Translations under genes and position numbers: made by a program
The notes under the pieces: generated by a model
Told to the model about the DNA's origin: nothing
The model's input: only the letters and a program-made list of their open reading frames with translations
Databases searched by the model: none
In this document: positions 44,501 through 54,470 of the stretch, piece by piece
Position numbering within the stretch: position 1 is the first letter of the stretch
How the letters are laid out: every line of letters begins with the position of its first letter
From: Dactylis glomerata
Lineage: Eukaryota > Streptophyta > Magnoliopsida > Poales > Poaceae
Direction of reading: 5' to 3'
Assembly (NCBI GenBank): GCA_007115705.1
Contig: QXEO01000464.1
Span: 10,942,170-11,006,169, forward strand
Length of the DNA stretch: 64,000 nt

Positions 44501-44715
44501 ATAGTAGTCGAGTTCGTCCACGATCCTTTGTGGTAGGAGACCTCGTTTTATGACTCAGGCAAGATAGCCATGGGAAATTGGAGTCCCCGTGGGTGGGACC
44601 TTACATCGTCACGGAAGTCATACCAGGGGGAGCATATCGACTACAAGACAAGAAGACTGGGAAGGACGAAAGCAACCCGTGGAATGCAGAACAGCTACGA
44701 CGTTTTTACGCGTAG
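41531..44715 (+). pseudogene. Gypsy copy B pol (RT, RNase H, integrase), broken
   Basis: RT occupies 41531-42355 with QVYIDDVVIT present. As in copy A the frame changes near 42340. RNase H and integrase follow in the new frame, broken by TAG at 43187-43189 (CAG in copy A) and TGA at 44551-44553 (CGA in copy A). The integrase DDE residues are present (GLDMVG, ITDNGTNF, GQVEKANG). The true C-terminus, QLRRFYA, ends with TAG at 44713-44715. One substitution worth noting is VNEAPLSNILNNPLATGR where copy A has NPFAIGR. Confidence 0.9.
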
Positions 44716-45153
44716 ACTAAGTACAGAGATATCAATATATTCGAGTTAACCTTCTGGACCCAGAACATGAGGCCACAGGTCGGGTTCTTTGGGTTGAACT
44801 CGACAAAATTGTACGATTCTCGTGTTACTTCTCCGCTTGGGGGCTTCAACCCCTGGGTCGTACGAAAAAATCGTTATGACAAGATGGAGGGGTTTTCCTT
44901 CACTATAAGGTTGTTTACACAACCCGATAAATACAGAAAGAACTTGGTTCATAAAAAAACCCGATATCATCCTTACATTTATTGGTTCACAAAGAACCCG
45001 ACATATGGAAAGCATATCTCAGAACATGACTTGTTCTCATGGTACTAGTAAACGATATCGACACAAAGTACGAATATTTATTGCAAATATCATTGCAGGA
45101 AGGACATTGTCAAACGAAATTACATGGATAACAGATCCTAATAAGAGAGGGCT

Positions 45154-45714
45154 TCAAGCTTCATACTCCTTCTGGCAAAGAGTGCCATTATAGCTCTTCA
45201 CGTCAAACTTCGACGTACCGACGTGGAAGTCGAAGGCCATGATAAAGCCTTGATGGATGTCGTGGTCCTCAGCAAATTGCGACCAGCCACCTCTAAAGTA
45301 CTGCTCGCCGTCGCCATCATACCACACCTCCACCTCATAGGGGATGCCACCGCCAGACTGTTCACGAAGAACCGCCTCTCGCAGTTCGCGGCCATCCATA
45401 AACTTCGTGAAATCTAGCGGCAAGCGCTGAATCTCACGGCATTGCGCCATGGCAATGCAAAGGAAAGAAAAGATACGGGGAGGTGCAGCAGGAGCAGCAG
45501 ATGGAGGAGCGATTGGACCTGGAGTGACGTTAGTCACTTTGGGTTTGTTCTTGCTACCAGGTGGGCGGCCGGGACGGCGCTTAGCCGGAGCATCTGATGA
45601 AGTTCCTGCGGTGGCTGGCGCGGTGTTCTTGTTTTTGGTGCCGCGAGGGCGACCCCGACCTCGTGGTGCCGCCGGGGAACCAAGGTTCAGACGGGAGCCT
45701 GCAGCATCTGCCAT
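45154..45714 (-). CDS. AT-hook plus B3-like DNA-binding protein carried antisense by gypsy copy B
   Basis: 186 codons, ATG at 45712-45714. Same two AT-hooks and B3-like domain as the copy A protein. Differences: three residues are missing in the alanine/proline linker, and five substitutions (S to T in the first AT-hook flank, A to T, V to E, L to S and I to S near the C-terminus). The reading frame stays open although gag-pol on the other strand has gained four stops. Own TATA box at 45819-45826. Expected in the nucleus; its role is not known. Confidence 0.75.
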   Translation of the reverse strand: MADAAGSRLNLGSPAAPRGRGRPRGTKNKNTAPATAGTSSDAPAKRRPGRPPGSKNKPKVTNVTPGPIAPPSAAPAAPPRIFSFLCIAMAQCREIQRLPLDFTKFMDGRELREAVLREQSGGGIPYEVEVWYDGDGEQYFRGGWSQFAEDHDIHQGFIMAFDFHVGTSKFDVKSYNGTLCQKEYEA

Positions 45715-45818
45715 GAGTGTGAGAGAGAAACCTCAGAAAAACCCTAGATGGAGGAGAGAAGATGATGCGGTGGAGGAAAGAATCTGATTAGAGTTTTTAT
45801 CTTTACCAGATGGTGCTT

Positions 45819-45826
45819 TATTTATA
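45819..45826 (-). promoter_or_regulatory. TATA box of the antisense gene, copy B
   Basis: TATAAATA on the minus strand, about 105 bp upstream of the ATG, matching copy A. Confidence 0.65.
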
Positions 45827-46159
45827 AGCGCGTATTATTGGGCCCCCGTGCTACAGCGCAGCCCACAAACAAATTTTAAGTAGGAGTTAAATTCTGCGTA
45901 CAGCAGACGATAATATCAATAAAGAAAAACAAGACATGAGACTATGATCGCGCGATATGGAAACCTTGACTTGAACTCGGGGGCTCGTCAAATAGTAAAA
46001 GGTCGACAGGAGACAGAAGAGCTGAACTTTGAGCCTATGCTTGACTACAAGTTGCCAAACATAGCCTCGGGGGCTACTCCCATCGGGAGCGCTGAGCGCG
46101 CACCCGATAGAGATGAAATAGTCAATATTGAAATTGCAGAAGGATAAGCATACAAAACT

Positions 46160-46175
46160 TCGACTACGTAGTCGA
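46160..46175. promoter_or_regulatory. Perfect 16-bp palindrome upstream of the antisense gene, copy B
   Basis: TCGACTACGTAGTCGA, at the position equivalent to 28338-28353 in copy A. Confidence 0.4.
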
Positions 46176-46749
46176 CAAATTGAAGAGAAATTACTCCCAT
46201 CGGGAGCGAGTTTTATGGTTGTAGAAACCCGAATATTTTCAGTCAAACTTTGACTGCGACATAAGATTCTCGAGTTGCGTTATCGCAACGAAACTCGAAT
46301 GCCGTGATTTATCACGAAGGTAAGACCCCGGGATCCGTCCTGTGTGGCCTAGTATACACACATGGATGCGCTCTGCTGGTATGTATCCGTGTCTACGACG
46401 CGAAGAAAATCCTGGTGGACGCACTGGGTACCCTGAGAACCACTGGGACTCATTTTTTGTAAGTCCTAAATGAGGCAAAAGAGTGAGTTTGACCGGTATC
46501 CCGAATTCAAGTCCAAGGGGATTGAATTTGAAGTAGGTGACAAGTATCTATTCCGGCAGTTAACTGACCTCTTGATCCGTCAGAGTTGTCAGGCTTGTTC
46601 ATCGAGACCCCTTGCGAGCGAATTATCATTATCATAAGTCGAAAGACCAAGTCGAAGATTTGAAGAAGATGAAGAATTATCCAAGTCGAAGATTTGAAGA
46701 TTAGAGATTCAACCTGAATCTGCAATTCTGGTAGAATCTCAGGGGCTAC

Positions 46750-47085
46750 TGACAAGGGTATAATTACTAGAGCCCGTTAGTTGAGTACCCCTGAGGCCCG
46801 TTAAGCTAGGCCCAACTGTAATGATAGTCGAATACGAGTTATTACCGTATGTCGATATTTGTAATCTGTATCGAACCCGACCCGATCCTCGAGACCTGGC
46901 CACCTATATATAGGGGCCAGGAGAGGACGGTGGAGGGCAGATTGAAAGCAAGCCAGGTTGAATACCCAAGTTTACTTTCGATACACACTTATTTCGACTA
47001 ACTTTACCTTCGAGTTCATCCGACGCCCTATCTCCCCGATCCTAAGTCCTTCATTTAGGACATTTGTCGAGTTAACCCCTCGTCA
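46750..47085 (+). repeat. 3' LTR of gypsy copy B
   Basis: Paired with 38275-38610; preceded by CTCAGGGGCTAC, the probable polypurine tract, and followed by ATGCT. Confidence 0.93.
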
Positions 47086-47920
47086 ATGCTACTCCCGTGC
47101 TTTATAATTGTAATCTCCGGAGATACCTTGTATCATGGTGTGAAGGTCACTAGTGTGCGCATCATGTATATCTTTTTGGTTAATGTCTCTATGAATTGTT
47201 GGTGTTTGTTGGAACCATCTAGTGCGTTCATGGTGATAGTGTGGGACAATCTAGTTTGGGTACATACAGACTTTGAGGAGTGCTTCGTAGCCCTACGCAT
47301 GATTAGTGTTTGTTTTCCATTGGAGAATTGTTTTGAGTTGCATATTGATGATAGTATCTATTGGTTCAATTATGTTATATTTGTTGAGAGTGTGTCCACT
47401 AGTGAAAGTATGATCCCTAGGCCTTGTTTCCAAGCTTTGCACACCATTTCCTTTCAGTTTTGTTACATGTTTGCTCGCAGCGATACTTATTTTAGATTAC
47501 ATTTACTACTTATAATCATCACTACTACTTGTATTTCACTATCTCTTCGCCGAACTAGTGCACCTATACATCTGACAAGTGTATTGGGTGTGTTGGGGAC
47601 ACAAGAGACTTTCTGTATCGTAATTGCAGGGTTGCTTGAGAGGGATAGCTTTGACCTCTTCCTCCCTGAGTTCAATAAACCTTGGGTGATCCACTTAAGG
47701 GAAACTTGCTGCTGCTCTACAAACCTCTGCACTTGGAGGCCCAACACTGTCTACAAGAACAGACGCGTGCGTAGATATCAAGCTCTTTTCTGGCGCCGTT
47801 GCCGGGGAGGTAAGGTAAAAGGTACTCACATCCTCCCGTGTGAGTGCTCGAAGTTATTTCCTTTAGATTCTGCAATTATATCTTTTTGTTTCTTGTTTTT
47901 ATTTTCACTAGTTAGGCTTA

Positions 47921-48460
47921 ATGGAAAACAAAAAGTTCTTTAGTATTTTTCCTACGTTAGGATATGAAGTGTTTGAAGAGAAAATTGAAAAACCTTTGGA
48001 GCTTAATTTGCATGCTAATAGTGTTGTTAGTATGAATGCTTTGAACACCGTTGTTGCTAATGCTATAGAAAAGTCTAAGCTTGGGGAAGCTGGTTTTGTT
48101 AAGCATGATATTTTTAGTTCCCCAGTTTTAGTGGAGAAAGTTTGCTCTGATGATATTTTATCTCCCCTATGTGATGTTTCTAATGATGCTTGTGCTCCTC
48201 ATCTTTTTAAAATACCTATGAAAATTGTCGAGCATGCTATGAATAACTGCTATTTAGGAGATGGAACTGTCCATCCTGGTGATCATTTGCTCTTTATACA
48301 TGAATTATGCGAGTTGTTCAAGTGTGCAGGTATTTCAATGAACCAAGTTAAGAGGAAGCTATTTTCTTTATCACTTAAGGGTAGAGCTGCGGAATGGTAT
48401 AAACACTGAAGGATGGCCGACCTATTGATTGGGAGGAAATAGTACCTCTCTTTTATTCTA
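47921..48460 (+). pseudogene. gag of gag-only copy 3, truncated
   Basis: Begins ATGGAAAACAAAAAG at 47921 and follows the intact gag for about 160 codons. An in-frame insertion-like stretch is seen near 47950. A one-base loss near 48402 gives a stop (TGA at 48407-48409). The sequence is cut at 48460 by the Mutator-like fragment within the VPLFYSK motif. Confidence 0.8.
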
Positions 48461-49034
48461 GGGATTTCTATTTTTGTGCCCTCGGGTCCTTAGTTGTGCT
48501 CAGTTTTCCCCAGCCGCTTAGTTTTTCCTCAGGTTTGCCCAAGCCCTTGTCTGAAACCCTCATAAGGAGCTCGGACGGGAGGAATCCCGTTTAGTTGACT
48601 GTTGGTTGGTGCTGGCAAGTGGGGCCGCTGTTGGTGCCCTGCAGTGGACACGTCTCCACTTATCCAGATCATCGTGGTACCCACAACTTGTCCACGTTAG
48701 CGCGCCGGACCCATAGCTTACCCAGGTGCCCGTTGCAAAATGGGAGCCCGAGCCAGCCCCGCGCCCGTGCCCGTGCCATTGCTTCCCCTTTCTTTCCCCG
48801 TGCCCCATTGTTCTTCTTCTCCGCCAGCGGTAGCCCTTCTCCGGCAGGTGGGTGATGTCTAGTTTCTCTTTGACCTCCTGTTCTTCATGGCCGCAATATG
48901 GACCCGTGCCTTTGACAAGATGCCCTGACTGCCCACGCCAGGAGCCTCTGAAGCGGTTGATCTGTAAGACGGACGACAACAACAACCGTGGACATGAGTT
49001 CCTTGCATGCGAGAGCTTGCCATATAGAGAGGGG
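48461..49034 (+). mobile_element. Mutator-like element fragment with captured exon
   Basis: It starts GGGATTTCTATTTTTGTGCC, which from memory matches a grass Mutator-like terminus. It interrupts gag cleanly at its left side. The right end is removed by the LTR at 49035, so neither the second TIR nor a 9-bp duplication can be checked. It contains a GRF zinc-finger exon. Confidence 0.5.
48852..49034 (+). pseudogene. GRF-type zinc-finger exon fragment
   Basis: About 60 codons reading ...RCPDCPRQEPLKRL, then NNNRGHEFLACES. Spacing and residues (CxxC, then N-R-G-x-E-F and a final C) fit the GRF zinc finger common in many-copy grass genes. No start is supported and the end is cut at the LTR. It is most likely a transduplicated exon. 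Confidence 0.55.
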
Positions 49035-49657
49035 TGATGTCTACGCACGCGTCTATTCTTGTAGACAGTGTTGGGCCTCCAAGTGCAGAGGTTTGTAGAA
49101 CAGTAGCAAGTTTCCCTTAAGTGGATCACCCAAGGTTTATAGAACTCAGGGAGGAAGAGGTCAAAGCTATCCCTCTCAAGCAACCCTGCAATTATGATAT
49201 AGAAAGTCTCTTGTGTCCCCAACACACCCAATACACTTGTCAGATGTATAGGTGCACTAGTTCGGCGAAGAGATAGTGGAATACAAGTAGTAGTGATGAT
49301 TATAAGTAGCAAATGTGATCTGAAATAAATATCGCTGCGAGCAAACATGTAACAAAACAGTAAGTAAACGGTATGCAATGCTTGGAAACAAGGCCTAGGG
49401 ATCATACTTTCACTAGTGGACACACTCTCAACAAATATAACATAATTGAACCAATAGATACTATCATCAATATGCAACTCAAAATAATTCTCCAATGGAA
49501 AACATACAATAATCATGCGTAGGGCTACAAAGCACTCCTCAAAGTCCGTATGTACCCAAACTAGATTGTCCCACACTATCACCATGAACGCACTAGATGG
49601 TTCCAACAAACACCAACATTTCATAGAGACATTAACCAAAAAGATACACATGATGCA
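49035..49657 (-). mobile_element. Minus-strand LTR fragment of the gag-only family
   Basis: Starts TGATGTCTACGCACGCG and covers the U5 side of the LTR. It is cut after GATGCA at 49657 by the next minus-strand LTR. Confidence 0.85.
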
Positions 49658-52600
49658 TGATGTCTACACACGCTTCTATTCTTGTAGACAGTGTTGGGCC
49701 TCCAAGTGCAGAGGTTTGTAGAGCAGCAGCAAGTTTCCCTTAAGTGGATCACCCAAGGTTTATCGAACTCAGGGAGGAAGATGTCAAAGCTATCCCTCTC
49801 AAACAACCCTGCAATTACGATACAAAAAGTCTCTTGTGTCCCCAACACACCCAATACACTTGTCAGATGTATAGGTGCACTAGTTCAGTGAAGAGATAGT
49901 GAAATACAAGTGGTATAGATGATTATAAGTAGTAAATGCAATCTGGAATAAAAATGGCAGCAAGCAAACAAGTAACAAAACAGCAAGTAAACGATGTGCA
50001 AAGCTTGGAAACAAGGCCTAGGGATCATACTTTCACTAGTGGACACACTCCCAACAAATATAACATAATTGAACAAATAAATAACTTCTCTTCACTATGC
50101 TACTCTGAATTACTCTCCTATTGAATAACACTAATCATTGCGTAGTGCCTGCAGAAGCACCCCTTAAAGTTCATTAAGTACTTGACAAACACCGCTCATA
50201 GAGATATCCAAATCAAATCACAACTCAAGATAAATATTATTGCAACTTAGACCAAGTACTAACACGGTGCACACACTGTCAACATTACACCATGAAAGGA
50301 GGAATATATCACTTCAATACTATCATAGTGATAATTATTCTCATAATCCATAAGAGATCACAATCGTAGCCTAGACCAAGTACCACCACGATGCACACAC
50401 TGTCACCGTTACACCATGGCAGGAGGAATAGATTACTTTAATAACACCACTAGAGTACACATAATGATGAAGAGTAGCATCTACTTATTCAACATGATAC
50501 AAAGCTCACGATCACATAGAGATCACATCATGGGAGAGAGAGGTGAACCACATAGCTACCGGTAGAGCCCTCAGCCCCGGGGGAGAACTACTCCCTCATC
50601 ATCATAGGAGACAGCAAGGTTGATGGAGATGGCGGTGAGGTCGATGGAGACGGCAGAGACGGCGATGGAGACTGATGGAGATGGCTCTGGGGGCACTTCC
50701 CCATCCCGGCAGGGTGCCGGAACAGAGACTTCTGTCCCCCAAAATTTGTCGATGGTGGCGGCGGAGCTGTGGAACTTTTTCTGGAAATTTGCCGACTCCC
50801 TTAGGGTTTTCCGTCCCGAGGCTATATATAGGCAAAGGGGCATCGTCAGGGGGCTGCCAGGGGCTCCTCACACATAAGGGGCGCGACCAGGGGCTAGGTC
50901 GCGCCGCCCTAGTGTGAGGCTGGCCCTGGCCCCCCTTTGGCTCTCTTTCGGTCCTCGTCCTCCGTCCGGGAAAAATAGGAGTTCTAGAACTTGTTTCGTC
51001 CAATTCCGAGAATATTTCTTGTGTAGCTTTTCTGAAACACAAAAATAGCAGAAAACGGGGAACTGGCATTGTGGCATCTTGTCAATAGGTTAGTTCCGAA
51101 AATCGCATAAAAACACCACGAAGTGTAACGAAACACAAGGCAAATGGTGTAAAAACAAGCATGGAACATCAAAAATTAGAGATACATTTGAGACGTATCA
51201 GCATCCCCAAGCTTAACTCCTACTCGTCCTCGAGTAGGTAAGTGATAACAAAAGAAATAATTTTTGAGGTGACATGCACCTACACAATCTTGATCATTTA
51301 TGAAAGCATTGAGTGCTGGGATCATAAGAACTTAAAACATGGGCATGAAAGACATAATCTTGATAGAAGAAACTTAGCAACCATGTTATAACATGAAATA
51401 GAACACAAACAAAAGATCATGAAAATGAAACAATGAAAGTCAAACGTGTGTTCAAATCATAAGGAAAAACATACAAATGGTTTTCAGCTTGTCCTTCATG
51501 GAGAGCAAAACATAAATGCATAGGACACCTTCAAGTTTAAGAGGGCGACTAGATACAAATAATTTAAGAACAAGTGAAACCATAGTCATGAATCAATCAA
51601 TGATAAACTTTGGGACAATGCACATTATACTCAGAATGACAACTATGCTCTCTTAGACGGTGCATAAAGATAGAAGGTGGTGACTCAACATAAAAGTAAA
51701 AGAAAGGCCCTTCGTAGAGGGAAGCAGTGATTAAACATGTGCTAGAGCTTTTCATTTGTAAAACAAAGAGATAAAAATTGGTTTTGAGAGGTGGTTGTCT
51801 TTGTCAACGACTGTCAATGGGGTTCTTACTATCTTCCATACAAAAATGAAGCAAGTTTTTGAGAGAGAGATTGGCACTTTTGTGCTCTTTTATAAAGCTT
51901 GGCACTCCTCCCCACCTTTTTTCCTTTCTCAAACCATGGCTAACCGATTCCATCGGGTGCCCACCAACATTCACATACCATGGAGGAGTGCCTTTTTTCT
52001 TTCTTTTCTTTTTCTTTTTGGAATAAGCAATATGGAAGATAGCAAATCCGACCACTACGTCCCCATGAGCTAAAAACAGTGGCACAAAACGAGAAGTAGT
52101 TGAAAGTTTTGAAAGGTAGCACATGAAAGTTTACTTTGGAATGGCTTACAAATACCATGCATAGGAGTTTATAGTGGACACAATGGCAAACTTGGTTTTT
52201 GGGAGTTGGATGCACGAGTAGAGCTCATACTTAGTACAAAATGAGGGCTAGCAAAAGACTGGGAGCGACCAACTAAGAGAGCAATAATGGCCATAATCAT
52301 GCAAAGCGACAAAGCAACATTAAAAGAAGCATAAGATGGCATCAAAAGTCAAAAACTAAATGATCATAGAGGCTATAGGCGACTTATTTTTGTAGTAAAC
52401 ATGGTGTAAGCATGCGCCATGTCAACCCAAATAAAGCATCAAAGGAGAAAACCAAATAAATGCTTCCATATAATAAAAACAACGCATGATTTTTTCAAAG
52501 GCTCATTAAGCAATCTCAGTCATTTGAGACAAGTCATGCTACAGAAAAACTACTAAGCATACTATCAAAAAGACATCAAGCACGACATGCAAAAGCCTAG

Positions 52601-53127
52601 GCCGCAGTCTACACAAGCTCCTTTTTGTACCACTTTTTTGCATAAAGCTTTTTCTCTTTTCCAACACCATTAAAATCTTTTTGAGGAAACTCTTTTGATG
52701 AAAACCAACATGGACAAGAGGTCAAAATACACCTTGATGGAAAGATAAAACAAGATCTGAACAAAAATCAAGGCAAAAAACAAAGGCTAAACGCAGTGGA
52801 GAAAAAGAGAACACTCGTTGAACGATAAGAGTGAAAACTAGAGTGTTCTTAGCAATGAAAAACGAGTTCATCTCCTCCAAAATAAACATGATGTGATCTA
52901 ACCATTTATTGCAGCAAACTAAACTAAACTAATACTCAAAACAAAAACAACTGACGCTCCAAGAAAAACGCATAGTGCATGAAGCAATAAAAATATAGTG
53001 TCTTGAAAGGTGACCTGATTTTTGCCGATGAAGAAGGGGGTGCCTCGGGGGCATCCCCAAGCTTTGATGCTTGTACTTCTTGGATATTTCTTGGGGTGCA
53101 TGGGCATCCCCAAGCTTGAGCTTTTGT
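49658..53127 (-). mobile_element. Minus-strand gag-only element, 3' LTR and 3' interior only
   Basis: LTR 49658-51200 (1,543 bp, long subfamily), then GCATCCCCAAGCTTAAC, the complement of the polypurine end, then 1.9 kb of the family's non-coding interior to 53127. gag and the 5' LTR are missing. The antisense frame of the family is open at 51795-52073 (92 codons). Extra AAGCTTGGGGATGC-type words lie near 53055 and 53105. Confidence 0.85.
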
Positions 53128-54470
53128 GTCGTGGGAATTTAGAGATAGTAGCCATGGGGTGGCTTATCGAGGGGGCTCGACAGTTGTGACGATGGGTCCG
53201 GCTCGGGATTTTGCCAATGGGGACACCTCGGTTTACCCAGGTTCAGGGCCCTTCCGGGTGGAGGTAAAGCCCCTACTTCCTGCCTGCTTCGTATTATCTA
53301 GAAAGTAGCGATTACAGTGCTCCTTGAGCTGTTCGGGCTAGAGGAGGAAGAAGAAGATCGGATCTCCCCTAGACTAAGGGTCCAGGCCCCCTTATATAGG
53401 TGGGGGCCTGGTTACAGGTTAGGTAGCAATTCGGCTGGCTGCCGGCTTCTCCGTGGTCACGTCTTCGGCGTGATCCCCTGGCCCTGCTCTGACGAAGGCG
53501 CTTTATAAAGCACCTTTTCCCCTAGACCGACATCTGGGAGGCATATGCCCTCCCTTTTGCCTCGGACCCCGTCGTGGGGAAGGGTCCTTGATCACTGATT
53601 GGCTGGGTCCGGTCGTGGCGCTCGTCACTCCCGTCCTTTGCCTTTGTCATTCTTGTCGGGGCCAGCCCACTTTCGGCGTAACAGCCATTGTGAGGCTTTT
53701 GTCTTCATCGCCCGGCTCCAGCTCTCCTCGATGGAGTCGCTAGCCGGCTGCTGGCGCAGCCGGCCCTTCGGGCGGAGCCAGTCTTCTTATCCTAGCGTCA
53801 TGGAGACTCCTGGGATGCCTACCGGCAGATAGCTCGGCTCTTGGCATGCCCCATGAGTCATCCCCATGACACTAGCCCCCGAAACTGGCGAAGTCTCATG
53901 GGTTAGCATGGGGCTTCGACGGGTTCTTCTCCTCGTCAAAGTCTTACTCATTTCCGTCGAAGTCCCAGGATTCTCTGTCCGGCCTGGAAGCCATTATCCT
54001 CGAGGTCAAGTCCTGTGGAGTGTTGCCAGCCGTCTCGGGACGAGCTGGTTTCGAGACCGATCCGGCTGGCGACCGCCGTGCGGCCGTCCGCTGCTGTCCG
54101 GCTCCTTGGGACTTGCTCCCTCGGGGACTGGACCGAAGCACCACTTGTCCACGCGCCGTTGCGTCACGTCCAATCAGCCCCGGCCCCACGATTCTTTCTG
54201 GCAACCGCGGCGGTTGCCCGATCTTTACACGGTCGTGGCTTGTGACGTAAGGGGTCAGTTGCCAACCCACCGTGGGCGAAACACGCAACTGACCTGCCCC
54301 CTCATTTTTAAATCGGGAACCGTTCCTGAAGCAAAGCACCGGCCGCCCGCTTCTCTTCCTCCTTTGGCATTTGCTCCACCTGAAATCCTCTGCTCCCAAG
54401 CTTTGTCCCCATAGGATTAGGGTTTTCTGCTTGCTCCGCCACCATTCCGCTCATCCATATCCGCACCCGG
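53128..54470 (+). other. 5' region of the Transposase_28-type element
   Basis: GC-rich and non-coding. TTATATAGG at about 53392 is a possible TATA box. Words such as GGGGACACCTCGGTTTACCC and CCCCGAAACTGGCGAAGTC look like LTR or terminal sequence of grass retroelements. I could not find paired ends, so the left boundary is simply the junction with the preceding element. Confidence 0.4.

Larger units (their letters stand above)
38275..47085 (+). mobile_element. Ty3/gypsy (Tat-like) element, copy B, complete
   Basis: LTRs at 38275-38610 and 46750-47085, both 336 bp, with two differences seen by eye. ATGCT stands at 38270-38274 and 47086-47090. Same layout as copy A but opposite orientation and 8,811 bp. 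gag-pol carries four stops not in copy A. The antisense AT-hook/B3 gene is intact. Confidence 0.93.
37530..48460 (+). mobile_element. Gag-only LTR element, copy 3, 5' part
   Basis: A 5' LTR (37530-38274 joined to 47091-47780, 1,435 bp without the insertion) and the first 680 bp of interior. It is inserted in the preceding LTR of the same family after CACCT (37525-37529). Gypsy copy B sits in its LTR. The interior is cut inside gag at 48460 by a Mutator-like fragment, so no 3' half is present. Confidence 0.85.

Noticed and set aside
38275..47085. Copy B as an assembly duplicate of copy A
   Set aside because: The two have different target duplications (ATGCT and CTTGA), private stops, private substitutions and different host sequences, so they are separate insertions.
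48560..49651. 363-codon minus-strand ORF
   Set aside because: It joins the LTR leader frame to the opposite strand of the Mutator-like fragment across an insertion junction, so it is a chance chimera.
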